A stretch of DNA of 6,108 bases, from contig CAMVDK010000188.1 in assembly GCA_947166165.1 (NCBI GenBank), positions 1 through 6,108 on the forward strand, written 5' to 3'. The notes under the pieces are model-generated. The model searched no databases and was not told the DNA's origin. It worked only from the letters and a program-made list of their open reading frames with translations. Shown here piece after piece: positions 5,830 through 6,108 of this stretch. The stretch is from an uncultured Porphyromonadaceae bacterium (GTDB taxonomy: Bacteria > Bacteroidota > Bacteroidia > Bacteroidales > Muribaculaceae). Each line of letters opens with the position of its first letter. Within the stretch, counting starts at the first letter, position 1. Made by a program: the position numbers and the translations under genes.

Positions 5830-6108
5830 ATGGCAGAGAATTATATCGTATCAGCCCGCAAGTACCGCCCCTCCACATTCCGGTCGGTGGTGGGCCAGCA
5901 GGCCCTCACCCACACGCTCAAGACGGCCATCGCCAGCCACCGCCTGGCCCACGCCTACCTCTTCTGCGGCCCGCGCGGCGTGGGCAAGACCACCTGCGCG
6001 CGCATCTTCGCCAAAACCATCAACTGCCTCCACCCCACCCCCGACGGCGAGGCCTGCAACGAGTGCGAATCCTGCCGCGCGTTCAACGAGCAAAGCTCGT
6101 TCAACATC
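5830..6108 (+). CDS. dnaX: DNA polymerase III subunit gamma/tau (DnaX), N-terminal part, cut by window edge
   Basis: DnaX is the AAA+ ATPase of the replicative clamp loader, opening the beta sliding clamp onto primed DNA and, in its long form, linking polymerases and helicase. The first 93 codons are present and the frame is still open at 6108. Visible features are the family N-terminus YIVSARKYRP (residues 5-14), VVGQQALTHTLK (20-31), LAHAYLFCGPRGVGKTTCARIFAK (39-62) holding the Walker A motif GPRGVGKT (47-54), and four cysteines C66, C76, C79 and C82 that form the clamp-loader zinc module. Later parts (Walker B, sensor, collar, tau region) are outside the window. The ATG at 5830 has a good ribosome-binding site and gives the normal N-terminus. 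The gene is GC-rich like the backbone. It is preceded by the minisatellite spacer, so it is probably a separate transcription unit from the hydrolase. The identification is secure. Confidence 0.97.
   Translation, partial: MAENYIVSARKYRPSTFRSVVGQQALTHTLKTAIASHRLAHAYLFCGPRGVGKTTCARIFAKTINCLHPTPDGEACNECESCRAFNEQSSFNI

Noticed and set aside
1..6108. tRNA, rRNA or riboswitch, including an Mg2+-responsive leader before mgtE
   Set aside because: I saw no cloverleaf or conserved RNA core, and only 30 bases separate the islet from mgtE, too short for a known Mg2+ riboswitch.

Overview
The window looks like chromosomal DNA from a member of the Bacteroidales, probably a GC-rich gut-type lineage. This rests on the RsmA, MgtE, glucosaminidase and DnaX sequences, which read as Bacteroidales-like. 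It also rests on the general lack of Shine-Dalgarno sequences and on rsmA being followed by mgtE, an order I recall from Bacteroides-type genomes. No species can be named from the sequence alone. All six genes lie on the + strand.

Layout: (1) positions 2-634, the 3' part of rsmA/ksgA (16S rRNA adenine dimethyltransferase), GC-rich. (2) 635-3131, a visibly AT-richer two-gene insert that is a Type II restriction-modification system. It holds a HindVP-like restriction endonuclease (676-1740) and, 8 nt later, a C5-cytosine DNA methyltransferase (1749-3131) with an unusual C-terminal extension of about 130 residues. (3) 3162-4559, mgtE (Mg2+ channel/transporter), GC-rich again. (4) 4568-5599, an exported glucosaminidase-domain peptidoglycan hydrolase with a long charged coiled-coil tail. 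(5) 5600-5829, a non-coding spacer holding a 15-nt minisatellite. (6) 5830-6108, the 5' end of dnaX (DNA polymerase III gamma/tau subunit), cut off by the window edge.

rsmA, mgtE, the glucosaminidase gene and dnaX form a housekeeping backbone for ribosome maturation, Mg2+ uptake, cell-wall remodelling and replication. The restriction-modification pair sits cleanly between rsmA and mgtE without breaking either gene, and its base composition and codon use differ sharply from both. The simplest reading is a horizontally acquired defence islet. The methyltransferase would protect host sites, predicted by family resemblance to be GRCGYC or similar, and the endonuclease would cut unmodified incoming DNA.

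I see no wholly new defence system. The parts most worth a second look are the uncharacterised C-terminal domain of the methyltransferase, the islet junctions, the coiled-coil tail of the hydrolase, and the repeat array in front of dnaX.
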